Shown: positions 1 through 6,037, counted from the first letter of the stretch. The stretch: 7,736 nt of DNA from Chromatiales bacterium (GCA_026999335.1 JALTPW010000856.1:1-7736), one strand, 5' to 3'. Numbers and translations: made by a program. The notes: generated by a model not told the origin, from the letters alone.

Positions 1-156
1 CAACACATCTCCGTTCACACCAACACCGAGACCGGGAGGGTGCGGGTCTACAATCGTGACAAGAGAGGCATTGTCAAGGGTGACCCGCTGGACGAGTTCA
101 AGATGGAGAATTTTGAAGAGATGAAGAAAGTCATTGGCGAGGCGTTCGGGAAATGA
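1..156 (+). CDS. C-terminal end of an unidentified protein, possibly a polymorphic toxin (partial)
   Basis: The open frame enters from the left edge and ends at TGA 154-156, giving the last 51 residues of a larger protein. The visible tail begins QHISVHTNTETGRVRVYN and continues as a basic, then acidic segment ending GEAFGK. No catalytic motif or membrane segment can be recognised in this fragment. The stop codon overlaps the ATG of the next gene as ATGA, so the two are almost certainly translated together. Because the next gene resembles an immunity protein, the fragment could be the tip of a toxin domain carried at the end of a secreted polymorphic toxin. That role is inferred from context, and a non-toxin protein in the same operon remains possible. 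The reading frame itself is well supported. Confidence 0.6.
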   Translation, partial: QHISVHTNTETGRVRVYNRDKRGIVKGDPLDEFKMENFEEMKKVIGEAFGK

Positions 157-1031
157 TACCACCGGAGCAGGGACAGATTGATCACTGGATTAACGATTCC
201 AGAGAGGGATTGGAAGAAACCGAACAAGCGCTAAAAGACGGGCTTTATGAGAAAGAGAATATCCCCCTTCAAAGCGTTTACACTGGAAACTCTCTTGAGT
301 ACGCCTCCCTCGCCCGCGCCAAATTCCTCAACGGCGACCCCATCGGGGAAGTCCGCGCCGAGTTCGCCCGCGCGGCGCGGTGCATGCTCAAGAGCTTCAC
401 GATGGCCTACGACCCCAACGACCCCGACTACCTGGGGGACAAGTGGCCGCCGCCCAATCCCCAGTACACCGGCAAGCCGGGGTCGGTCGTGGAGGCGAAG
501 TGGGAAGACCCCGGTTACGGGGAGGTGAGCTGGGCGGACGTTTGCGAAACCTGGTTCATCGATGGCATCAACTACGCCCTGATGGCCGCCGATTTCGCGC
601 TGGCGCGGGAGCTGGCCTCGTGGTTCCAGGACTCGCCGGACGGATACAAAATGGATGTCGACGTCAACCGCTACGCCCATGCCCTCAAGCACGCCGTGCT
701 GGCGGAGCGGGATTTGGCCCTGGATTTTCTCCTGGGCCAGCTCCGGGACTACGAGGCGCGGCCGCCCCGCACCCCGGGGGATCGCAACTACCACACGCTC
801 ATCACCGCCTTGCACGGCATCGTGACCCGTGACGAAAAGCGCTTCAACGAGGGGCTGCTGATGCAGATCGAGTTCTATGCCCGGGAAGGCGTGGGCGAAT
901 ACCGGAACACCGACGAGGAATTCATCTGCGACAACGCCGTGGCCCTGGCCAACCTTGGCCTGCACTGCGGCCTGGCCGTGACGGTGGGGCACGGTTTGCT
1001 GCCGAAGGGGCTGCTCATTAGGCGCGAATGA
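153..1031 (+). CDS. Putative immunity protein (Imm49-like), cognate to the upstream gene
   Basis: This 292-residue soluble protein has no signal peptide or membrane segment and is probably mostly helical. It is rich in Ala, Leu, Glu and aromatic residues. The C-terminal part contains helical repeats around residues 165-245 and a tail ending in GLAVTVGHGLLPKGLL, which recalls the end of Imm49-type immunity proteins. This resemblance is from memory and is not a search result. The ATG at 153 overlaps the upstream TGA, as expected for a toxin-immunity pair expressed together so that the cytoplasmic antidote is made with the toxin. The first 50 codons are markedly AT-richer than the rest (about 42-47% GC against about 70% after base 300). 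A long minus-strand open frame lies opposite but is explained by the high GC of this gene. The gene is secure; the immunity role is moderate. Confidence 0.6.
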   Translation: MIPPEQGQIDHWINDSREGLEETEQALKDGLYEKENIPLQSVYTGNSLEYASLARAKFLNGDPIGEVRAEFARAARCMLKSFTMAYDPNDPDYLGDKWPPPNPQYTGKPGSVVEAKWEDPGYGEVSWADVCETWFIDGINYALMAADFALARELASWFQDSPDGYKMDVDVNRYAHALKHAVLAERDLALDFLLGQLRDYEARPPRTPGDRNYHTLITALHGIVTRDEKRFNEGLLMQIEFYAREGVGEYRNTDEEFICDNAVALANLGLHCGLAVTVGHGLLPKGLLIRRE

Positions 1032-1053
1032 CCCGGCGGCCGTTTCCGCCGGG
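1032..1053 (+). terminator. GC-rich hairpin after the putative immunity gene, weak terminator candidate
   Basis: A perfect 8-bp inverted repeat, CCCGGCGG at 1032-1039 and CCGCCGGG at 1046-1053, encloses a 6-base loop directly after the stop codon. No T-run follows, so it is not a canonical intrinsic terminator. It may slow polymerase, protect the 3' end of the transcript, or assist Rho-dependent termination. Confidence 0.4.
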
Positions 1054-1369
1054 CGGTGATGAGGGCCCATCGCGTCTTGTCATCCGCTGGTTTTTGCCCG
1101 GTGGTAGTTGGTCATGTTTCCCGTTGGCGCTGGGTTTGGTTAGGTTCGCGATTGATGAGGTTCATGTTTCACCGCATCCTTGTATCCACAGGGGCTGCCG
1201 ATAATCATGGCAGGAGTGGGTTTAAAAAGCGGGTCTAGCGACCCATATGCAGACTTTACAGTCCGCTAACCTGCCTGCTTTAGCGGGTGATTGTTGAGTT
1301 GGATCTGAACCCTCGGATCCAGGTAAAAATGATACCATCGGCTGAAACGGGTATCCGGGAGTTGTATTA
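1054..1369. other. Gene-free leader region upstream of nadA
   Basis: This stretch of about 315 bases has no convincing gene. A 60-codon plus-strand open frame at 1056-1238 lacks a good ribosome site and resembles no family. The region holds two short hairpins: GGGTC-TAGC-GACCC at 1231-1244, and a 7-bp stem CCGCTAA/TTAGCGG at 1263-1286 that two G-U pairs could extend to 1261-1288. A promoter for nadA must lie here. TTGAGT at 1294-1299 and an AT-rich patch at 1324-1336 are the best pieces, but their spacing is poor, so no promoter is assigned. Confidence 0.5.
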
Positions 1370-2470
1370 ATGTCTGCCAATCCCCTTGAAATACAAAGTC
1401 TCACCGGCCTCGGTGAAGCGGAAATCCAGCAACGCATCGTCGCGGCCAAACAGGCTCTCGGCGAACGGCTGATCATCCTTGGCCACCACTATCAGCGCGA
1501 GGAGGTGTTCCGCCACGCCGATGTCAGCGGTGATTCGCTAAAACTGTCGCGCCGTGCCGCAGATTCGGATGCCGAATACATCGTCTTCTGTGGCGTGCAC
1601 TTCATGGCCGAGGTGGCGGACATCGTTTCGCGTCCCGAGCAGATCGCCATACTGCCCGACCTGGCCGCCGGCTGTTCCATGGCCGACATGGCCAACCTCG
1701 CCAATGTCGAACGTGCCTGGCGTGAGTTGTCGCAGGTGCTGGCCGTGGACGAACAGATTACCCCTGTCACCTATATCAATTCCGCCGCCGACCTGAAGGC
1801 CTTTTGTGGCCGCCATGGCGGCATCGTCTGCACTTCCACCAATGCTCGTCACGTACTGGATTGGTCCTTCGGCCGGCGTGAAAAGGTACTGTTTTTTCCC
1901 GATCAGCACCTGGGTCGCAACACCGCCTTCAACATGGGTATTCCGCTGCAAGACATGGTGGTGTGGGACTTCGACCAGCCCATGGGCGGTCTCACGCGGG
2001 AACAGATCAGGGGGGCGAAGATGATTCTGTGGAAGGGTTTCTGCTCCGTGCACCAGATGTTCAAGCCGGCATTCATCGATCAGTTCAAAGCCCGCCACCC
2101 GGAAACCAAGGTCATCTCGCACCCGGAGAGTTCCTTCGAGGTGTGCCAGAAGTCCGACCATGTGGGTTCCACTGAGTACATCATCAATACCATCCGCGAC
2201 AGCGAACCCGGCACCCGCTGGCTGGTGGGCACCGAGCTGAACCTGGTCAACCGGCTGCACGAACAATTCAAGCACGAGGGCAAGTTCGTGCACTTCATGT
2301 CCGGCACCGTGTGCATGTGCTCCACCATGTTCCGCATCGGCCCTGAGGCGCTGCTGTGGAGCCTGGAAAATCTCGTGCAGGACAAGGTGGTGAACCAGAT
2401 CAAGGTTCCCGAAACGGAGGCCGGACAGGCCCTGCTGGCGTTGAATCGGATGCTGGAAATTTCACCCTAG
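1370..2470 (+). CDS. nadA: Quinolinate synthase NadA
   Basis: NadA condenses iminoaspartate with dihydroxyacetone phosphate to form quinolinate, the second step of de novo NAD synthesis in the cytoplasm. The 366-residue length fits the longer Bacillus-type NadA subfamily better than the 347-residue E. coli form. Visible signatures are LGHHYQREEV (residues 37-46), GDSLKLS (54-60), AAGCSMADMA (99-108), WKGFCSVH (221-228) and GTVCMC (312-317). The three expected [4Fe-4S] ligands are Cys102, Cys225 and, by alignment with the Bacillus type, Cys317, with Cys315 two residues before it. The start is supported by GGGAG at 1357-1361, eight bases before the ATG. The gene stands alone: nadB and nadC are not in the window. 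As an Fe-S enzyme it depends on the cluster-assembly machinery encoded further right. Confidence 0.97.
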   Translation: MSANPLEIQSLTGLGEAEIQQRIVAAKQALGERLIILGHHYQREEVFRHADVSGDSLKLSRRAADSDAEYIVFCGVHFMAEVADIVSRPEQIAILPDLAAGCSMADMANLANVERAWRELSQVLAVDEQITPVTYINSAADLKAFCGRHGGIVCTSTNARHVLDWSFGRREKVLFFPDQHLGRNTAFNMGIPLQDMVVWDFDQPMGGLTREQIRGAKMILWKGFCSVHQMFKPAFIDQFKARHPETKVISHPESSFEVCQKSDHVGSTEYIINTIRDSEPGTRWLVGTELNLVNRLHEQFKHEGKFVHFMSGTVCMCSTMFRIGPEALLWSLENLVQDKVVNQIKVPETEAGQALLALNRMLEISP

Positions 2471-2786
2471 TGATCCATCTATCTCAAGTTTCAGGATTCA
2501 TTTTCAAGTGGCCCAATACTCACTAAAAGGTTGAAATAATTTTTATATACGACGAATGGCCCGGAACCGCTGACTGCACTCATCCACGCTAACAGCAGAG
2601 TGTAGGAGGGCGTTACAAGCTATTATTTCGTTAACTTAATGGCATTGCGTTTTGACCCATTTTCCCGCTTGTTTTCGTTGAAGAGTGAGTCATTATTCGC
2701 CTCGAATGACCGAAAAAACGGACTTGAAATGGCCTCCTCTCGTGACGACACCTATTTTTGGACAGGCCCCGGTGGCCTGCTGACCC
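2471..2786. other. Gene-free gap between nadA and the hydrolase gene
   Basis: About 316 bases without a supported gene. The left part is AT-rich (2521-2550) and holds no hairpin with a T-run, so no nadA terminator can be assigned. A hairpin is visible at 2689-2710: arms GTCATTATTCG and CGAATGAC pair over 8 bp if three bases bulge, around a 3-base loop. A short dyad, AGGCC-CCGGT-GGCCT, lies at 2764-2778 just before the next start codon. Possible -35/-10 pieces (TTGTTT 2669-2674, CATTAT 2691-2696, spacer 16) are too weak to call a promoter. Confidence 0.4.
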
Positions 2787-3461
2787 ATGTCTCGGCCTGA
2801 AACCGTCGTTCTTGTCCATGGCCTGTGGATGACGGGGCTGGAGATGTCGCTGCTGCGTCAGCGTCTGCGGCAGTGTGGATTCGTCCCCCGGCAGTTTTCC
2901 TATCCCACAGTGCGTTGCAGTCTGGCGGACAATGCCGCACGTCTGCAGCACTTTGTCGAGCAGATTGACGCCGCGACCGTCCACTTCGTCGCCCACAGTC
3001 TGGGCGGCTTGCTGCTGCGGCAGTTCTTTCATGATTATTCCCACCAGCGCCCGGGACGTATTGTGACTCTGGGTACACCGCATGGGGGTAGCGTGGCCGC
3101 CTTGCGCATGGCGCAGCGACGGATCGGCAGGTTGCTGCTGGGCAAGAGTCTTGACCACGGTCTGCGCGGCGATGTGCCGGCGTGGACGGTGGAGCGGGAG
3201 ATCGGTGTGATTGCCGGTGACCTGGGGATGGGGATGGGGCGCTTGATGGGCTTCTTCGCGGACTCCCATAACGATGGCGCCGTGGCGCTCAGTGAGACGC
3301 GCTCGACGGGGATGACGGATTATCGTGTGTTTCACACCAGCCATAGCGGTTTGCTGTTTTCCGCTGAGGTGGCGATGGCCACGTGTACTTTCTTGCGTGA
3401 GGGTCGATTCTTGCAGCAAGGACAGTTTCGCTACGTGGTGCGGAAGAGGATCCGCCGCTAA
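2787..3461 (+). CDS. Alpha/beta hydrolase, lipase/esterase-like
   Basis: This 224-residue alpha/beta-hydrolase fold protein is probably a cytoplasmic esterase or lipase-like enzyme; its substrate cannot be told. The first strand and oxyanion motif is VVLVHGLW (residues 7-14). The nucleophile elbow is VAHSLGG, with Ser71. LGTPHGG at 95-101 is typical of the triacylglycerol-lipase branch. The likely acid is Asp163 in HNDGAV, and the likely catalytic His is His186 in HTSHSGLL, so the triad is complete. There is no signal peptide or membrane segment. The C-terminus is strongly basic (RKRIRR). ATG 2787 is the first start after an in-frame stop at 2781-2783, but no good Shine-Dalgarno precedes it; only GGTGG at 2771-2775 is present. 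The gene is monocistronic and convergent with the next one. Confidence 0.85.
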   Translation: MSRPETVVLVHGLWMTGLEMSLLRQRLRQCGFVPRQFSYPTVRCSLADNAARLQHFVEQIDAATVHFVAHSLGGLLLRQFFHDYSHQRPGRIVTLGTPHGGSVAALRMAQRRIGRLLLGKSLDHGLRGDVPAWTVEREIGVIAGDLGMGMGRLMGFFADSHNDGAVALSETRSTGMTDYRVFHTSHSGLLFSAEVAMATCTFLREGRFLQQGQFRYVVRKRIRR

Positions 3462-3503
3462 TCGCCGGTATTGGTGCGCTGCCTGCGAGGCGGAATCGTG
3501 GAC

Positions 3504-3531
3504 AAAAAAACACCGCCACGAGGGCGGTGTT
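3504..3531 (-). terminator. Intrinsic terminator for minus-strand transcription
   Basis: A perfect 9-bp stem (AACACCGCC at 3509-3517, GGCGGTGTT at 3523-3531) with a 5-base loop is flanked on its left by seven A's at 3504-3510, which partly overlap the stem. Read on the minus strand this is a GC-rich hairpin followed by a T-run, a canonical Rho-independent terminator. It would end transcripts of the DUF2892 gene, about 150 bases past that gene's stop. Read on the plus strand no T-run follows, so it acts in one direction only. Confidence 0.85.
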
Positions 3532-3540
3532 CGGGGGAAG

Positions 3541-3558
3541 CCGGTCGGGACGGACCGG
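3541..3558. repeat. Short GC-rich inverted repeat next to the terminator
   Basis: CCGGTC (3541-3546) and GACCGG (3553-3558) form a 6-bp stem with a 6-base loop, nine bases from the terminator hairpin. It has no T-run on either strand. It may add to RNA structure in the convergent gap or have no function. Confidence 0.35.
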
Positions 3559-3641
3559 TAGGGGGTTCCGCGGGGCGGGTGTTTCCACCTCATCCCCATG
3601 CTACCTGAGACGCCCCCGACGCCAGGGAGTTCAATGGCTTG

Positions 3642-3674
3642 TTGTTTTTTTTATTGTTTTTTTATTGTTTTTTA
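3642..3674. repeat. Three phased T-tracts (T8, T7, T6) in TTG-Tn-A units
   Basis: Three tandem units, each TTG followed by a T-run and one A, lie at 3642-3653, 3654-3664 and 3665-3674 with T-runs of 8, 7 and 6. The unit lengths of 12, 11 and 10 bases put the tracts close to one helical turn apart. That arrangement is known to bend DNA. The block sits in the gap between two convergent genes, just past the stop of the minus-strand gene. On the plus strand it could also serve as a T-rich termination region for the hydrolase transcript, after a weak 4-bp stem (GCCA 3621-3624, TGGC 3635-3638). Confidence 0.75.
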
Positions 3675-3681
3675 CCGCGTT

Positions 3682-3885
3682 TCAGCCGAATGCCTGACCA
3701 GGCTTGGCGCCTATGGCCTTGAGTATGCTGGCCAGCGGACAGAAGCCAGTGAAAGAGGACTGGAAAAGGTTGGCGCCGACAAAGGTGGTCAACCACAACC
3801 AGTTCTCTGAATGGATCTGTGACAGGCCCAGGCTGGCCAGGATGACGATGCCGGCGAAGGCTAAAACGATACGATCAATGCTCAT
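3682..3885 (-). CDS. DUF2892 (YgaP-type) inner membrane protein
   Basis: This 67-residue inner membrane protein starts MSIDRIVLAFAGIVILASLG. It has two predicted membrane helices, about residues 5-22 and 28-47. The closing signature FTGFCPLASILKAIG (residues 45-59, with Cys49) is typical of DUF2892, the membrane domain found alone or fused to a rhodanese in YgaP. Its biochemical role is not established; in YgaP-like proteins it is linked to sulfur or persulfide handling. A good Shine-Dalgarno (AGAGGA on the minus strand, plus 3892-3897) lies about eight bases before the ATG. The gene is monocistronic on the minus strand, with its own promoter containing a palindrome on one side and a strong terminator on the other. 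The short T-rich stretch after its stop separates it from the convergent hydrolase gene. A plus-strand frame across the same bases is a shadow. Confidence 0.85.
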   Translation of the reverse strand: MSIDRIVLAFAGIVILASLGLSQIHSENWLWLTTFVGANLFQSSFTGFCPLASILKAIGAKPGQAFG

Positions 3886-3926
3886 GGTTTGTTCCTCTGA
3901 ATCTGGATATTAATGGATATGCATGA

Positions 3927-3946
3927 ATATTAGCATATACTAATAT
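3927..3946. promoter_or_regulatory. AT-rich palindrome, candidate ArsR-family operator
   Basis: The arms ATATTAG (3927-3933) and CTAATAT (3940-3946) are perfect inverted repeats around CATATA. The palindrome covers the -10 and most of the spacer of the DUF2892 promoter, so a bound dimer would block polymerase. BigR/YgaV-type ArsR regulators are known to control genes encoding YgaP-like proteins through AT-rich palindromes in the promoter. Assigning this site to that family is an inference. No ArsR-type regulator gene is in the window. Confidence 0.55.
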
Positions 3947-3954
3947 ATTGTCCA
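3927..3954 (-). promoter_or_regulatory. Predicted promoter of the DUF2892 gene
   Basis: On the minus strand a -35-like TGGACA (plus 3949-3954) is followed after 16 bases by TAATAT (plus 3927-3932) as a -10-like element. The -35 matches the sigma-70 consensus at 5 of 6 positions and the -10 at 4 of 6. Transcription would begin about 35 bases before the ATG, leaving room for the Shine-Dalgarno. The spacer and -10 are occupied by the palindrome listed separately. Confidence 0.6.
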
Positions 3955-4166
3955 GCCCGTGTAGTTCCCATTTGGCCTGTTTCAGCATCATTCGTCATTC
4001 GTCGACGAGAATTGAGATGTTTGCCAGCGTGTTTGACGCAAAGGCCCCATCGGTATGGTGGAATAGCAGAGCAAAAAAATGTGGTTTTGTACTGGCTGCT
4101 GGCCTCAACAGGCTCATTTCTGCATTATCACCTTGAAAGAGTCGTACTAACGTCGGGAGAAAATGC

Positions 4167-5057
4167 GTGAATAGACCTCGTGTCGCCCTGTTTGGCACCG
4201 GATTGATGGGGGTGCCGCTGGCCGGGCGCTTGCTGGACGCGGGCTACCGTGTGGTGGTATGGAACCGCACTGCGGAAAAGGCCGCACCGCTGGTGGCTAA
4301 AGGCGCCCTGCTGGCCGAATCGCCGGCGCAGGCGGTGGCCTCGGCGGAGGTGTTGATCACCTGCTTGTCAGATCAGGTGGTGATTCAGGAAGTGCTGTTT
4401 CCCGCCGAACGGGCCAGCGTGCTGGAGGGCAAGACGCTACTGCAGATGGCCACCATCGGCCCCGAACACAGCCGCTGTCTGCAGGATGCCGCCCATGCTC
4501 ACGGCGCCGAGTATCTGGAGGCCCCGGTGTTGGGCAGTATTCCCGAGGCGAAGGCCGGCAGCCTGCTGCTGATGGTGGGGGCGACGGAGGGGCAGTATGT
4601 GCAATTCCGCCCGCTGCTTGAGGTGTTCGGGCAGAACATCATGCATGTCGGCGAGGTGGGGCAGGCGGCAGCCATGAAGCTGGCCTTCAACCAGCTCATT
4701 GCCGGACTCACCGCCAGTTTCAGCCTCAGCCTCGGCCTGATTCAGGAGGAGGGCGTGCGTGTCGAGCTGTTCATGGACATGCTGCGCGACTCGGCCCTGT
4801 ATGCGCCGACCTTCGACAAGAAACTGTTGCGCATGCTGGATCGGGACTACGCCAACCCCAATTTTCCCACTCGTCACCTGCTCAAGGATATCGACCTGTT
4901 TATCGATGCCGCCGAGCAGTGTGGCCTTACCACCGCTGCCCTGCAGGGCATGCGCGACATCACCTCGTTGGCCCTCGCTAAGGGGCTGGCGGACACTGAC
5001 TATTCCGCTATCAACGAGGTGATTCACCCGCCATGCGATGAGCGTGAAGAAAAATAG
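4167..5057 (+). CDS. NAD(P)-dependent beta-hydroxyacid dehydrogenase (3-hydroxyisobutyrate/glyoxylate reductase family)
   Basis: This 296-residue cytoplasmic oxidoreductase has an N-terminal Rossmann domain beginning VALFGTGLMGVPLAG (residues 6-20). After the second strand comes VWNRT (31-35), whose Arg suggests a preference for NADP(H). The substrate-loop motif is LEAPVLGSIPEAKAG (117-131), and the catalytic Lys is Lys171 in AAMKLAFNQ, with Asn175 nearby. The C-terminal half is the all-helical dimerisation domain. Members reduce small semialdehydes or glyoxylate, or oxidise 3-hydroxyacids; the exact substrate cannot be assigned here. The start is GTG 4167, with GGGAG at 4155-4159 seven bases upstream. 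An ATG at 4163 is out of frame and stops after three codons. The gene is transcribed divergently from the DUF2892 gene, 281 bases away. A 196-codon minus-strand frame opposite it is a shadow. Confidence 0.92.
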   Translation: MNRPRVALFGTGLMGVPLAGRLLDAGYRVVVWNRTAEKAAPLVAKGALLAESPAQAVASAEVLITCLSDQVVIQEVLFPAERASVLEGKTLLQMATIGPEHSRCLQDAAHAHGAEYLEAPVLGSIPEAKAGSLLLMVGATEGQYVQFRPLLEVFGQNIMHVGEVGQAAAMKLAFNQLIAGLTASFSLSLGLIQEEGVRVELFMDMLRDSALYAPTFDKKLLRMLDRDYANPNFPTRHLLKDIDLFIDAAEQCGLTTAALQGMRDITSLALAKGLADTDYSAINEVIHPPCDEREEK

Positions 5058-5139
5058 TCCCGCATTGAGTCATCATCGGGCGGGCCAAATCATCCACCAC
5101 AGGGGCGTGGCGTGGGCAGAGGCATTGGGTATCCCCGTG

Positions 5140-5187
5140 GTGCGCACGGCGCACACTACACCTGTTCGTAGCGTGCGCTGTGCGCAC
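5140..5187. repeat. Long imperfect inverted repeat upstream of trmJ
   Basis: Two 20-base arms (5140-5159 and 5168-5187) pair at 19 of 20 positions if one G-U pair is allowed, with a single A-C mismatch and an 8-base loop (5160-5167). Each outer end is GTGCGCAC, itself an 8-bp palindrome. The hairpin sits in the 242-base gap between the dehydrogenase and trmJ and is followed by GATGTTTTCC. The T-run is short, so it could be a poor terminator, a binding site for a dimeric protein, or a dispersed repeat element. Confidence 0.75.
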
Positions 5188-5299
5188 GATGTTTTCCGTT
5201 TATTCCACCCCGGGATCCGGATACAGAGAGGGACTGAATTCAGCACGTTCTTGGTGGATCGTCGCCGTGTGCCGGTTCCACTCCCGGGGAGAGTCCGGT

Positions 5300-6037
5300 A
5301 TGGTGTGCGCGATGTTGAACAGGGTCAGAATTGTCTTGGTGGATACCTCCCACCCCGGGAACATCGGTGCAGTGGCGCGGGCGATGAAAAACATGTGTCT
5401 GAGCCAGTTGTATCTGGTGCAGCCGCAACAGTTTCCCCACGCCGAAGCGACGGCACGTGCTTCCGGCGCCGATGATCTGCTGGCCTCGGCGGTGGTGTGT
5501 GATGCTCTGCCGGAGGCATTGGTGGGGTGCGGGCTGGTGGTGGGCGCCAGCGCGCGCCTGCGGCATCTGAAGCTGCCTCAGTGGGATCCTCGTCAGTGCG
5601 CCGGGCGGGTGGTCGATGAGGTTCGGCAGAGGGACGTCGCGATCATCTTTGGTCGTGAGCACTCCGGGCTGACCAATGAAGAATTGGCACTGTGCCATTA
5701 TCTGCTGCACATTCCCAGCAACCCGGACTATAGTTCACTGAATATCGCTGCTGCGGTGCAGGTTGTCGCCTATGAACTCCTGATGGCGAGTGGCACCCCG
5801 AGTGTGGAGGCGGTCGAGGGTGAATCGGAGCCGGCGGTCAGTGCCGATGAGATGGAACGTTTTTATGCCCACCTGCGCGAGACCCTGGTGGACATCGGTT
5901 TTCTCAATCCGGACAACCCACGAGTGATGATGCGCCGCCTGCGGCGACTGTTCAATCGCGCCCGTCCCAATCAGGTGGAGATGAATATTCTCCGTGGCAT
6001 CCTCACCGCCAGCCAAAAGCCGCGTTCGCGGTCATAA
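5300..6037 (+). CDS. trmJ: tRNA (cytidine/uridine-2'-O-)-methyltransferase TrmJ
   Basis: TrmJ uses S-adenosylmethionine to 2'-O-methylate position 32 of several tRNAs. It belongs to the SPOUT (trefoil-knot) superfamily. All three motifs are visible: TSHPGNIGAVARAMK (residues 16-30, with Asn21 and Arg27), FGREHSGLTNEEL (117-129) and SSLNIAAAVQVVAYE (145-159). A C-terminal helical region ends LRRLFNRARPNQVEMNILRG, as in E. coli TrmJ. The frame is open back to 5180, but conserved sequence begins near 5312. ATG 5300 is chosen because GGGGAG at 5286-5291 lies at good spacing, giving 245 residues against 246 in E. coli. ATG 5312 is the alternative start from homology. The gene precedes cysE and iscR in the usual gammaproteobacterial order, with 100 bases between it and cysE. 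Confidence 0.95.
   Translation: MVCAMLNRVRIVLVDTSHPGNIGAVARAMKNMCLSQLYLVQPQQFPHAEATARASGADDLLASAVVCDALPEALVGCGLVVGASARLRHLKLPQWDPRQCAGRVVDEVRQRDVAIIFGREHSGLTNEELALCHYLLHIPSNPDYSSLNIAAAVQVVAYELLMASGTPSVEAVEGESEPAVSADEMERFYAHLRETLVDIGFLNPDNPRVMMRRLRRLFNRARPNQVEMNILRGILTASQKPRSRS

Noticed and set aside
231..1070. 279-codon minus-strand open frame opposite the putative immunity gene
   Set aside because: It arises from high GC in the opposing gene, has no family resemblance, and the plus-strand frame is supported by the ATGA overlap.
1056..1238. 60-codon plus-strand open frame after the putative immunity gene
   Set aside because: There is no convincing ribosome site, its composition is unlike a real protein, and no family is recognised.
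1538..2293. 251-codon minus-strand open frame inside nadA
   Set aside because: Shadow of nadA, whose cluster cysteines and motifs are intact on the plus strand.
2631..3599. 322-codon minus-strand open frame across the hydrolase gene
   Set aside because: Longer than the plus-strand gene, but its residues look like reversed coding sequence. It also crosses the minus-strand terminator, and the plus-strand protein has a full catalytic triad.
4437..5027. 196-codon minus-strand open frame inside the dehydrogenase gene
   Set aside because: Shadow of a gene with clear Rossmann and catalytic-lysine motifs.
5180..5299. N-terminal extension of TrmJ from ATG 5180
   Set aside because: The extra 40 residues are not like TrmJ, the ATG follows the end of the long hairpin, and a good ribosome site serves ATG 5300.
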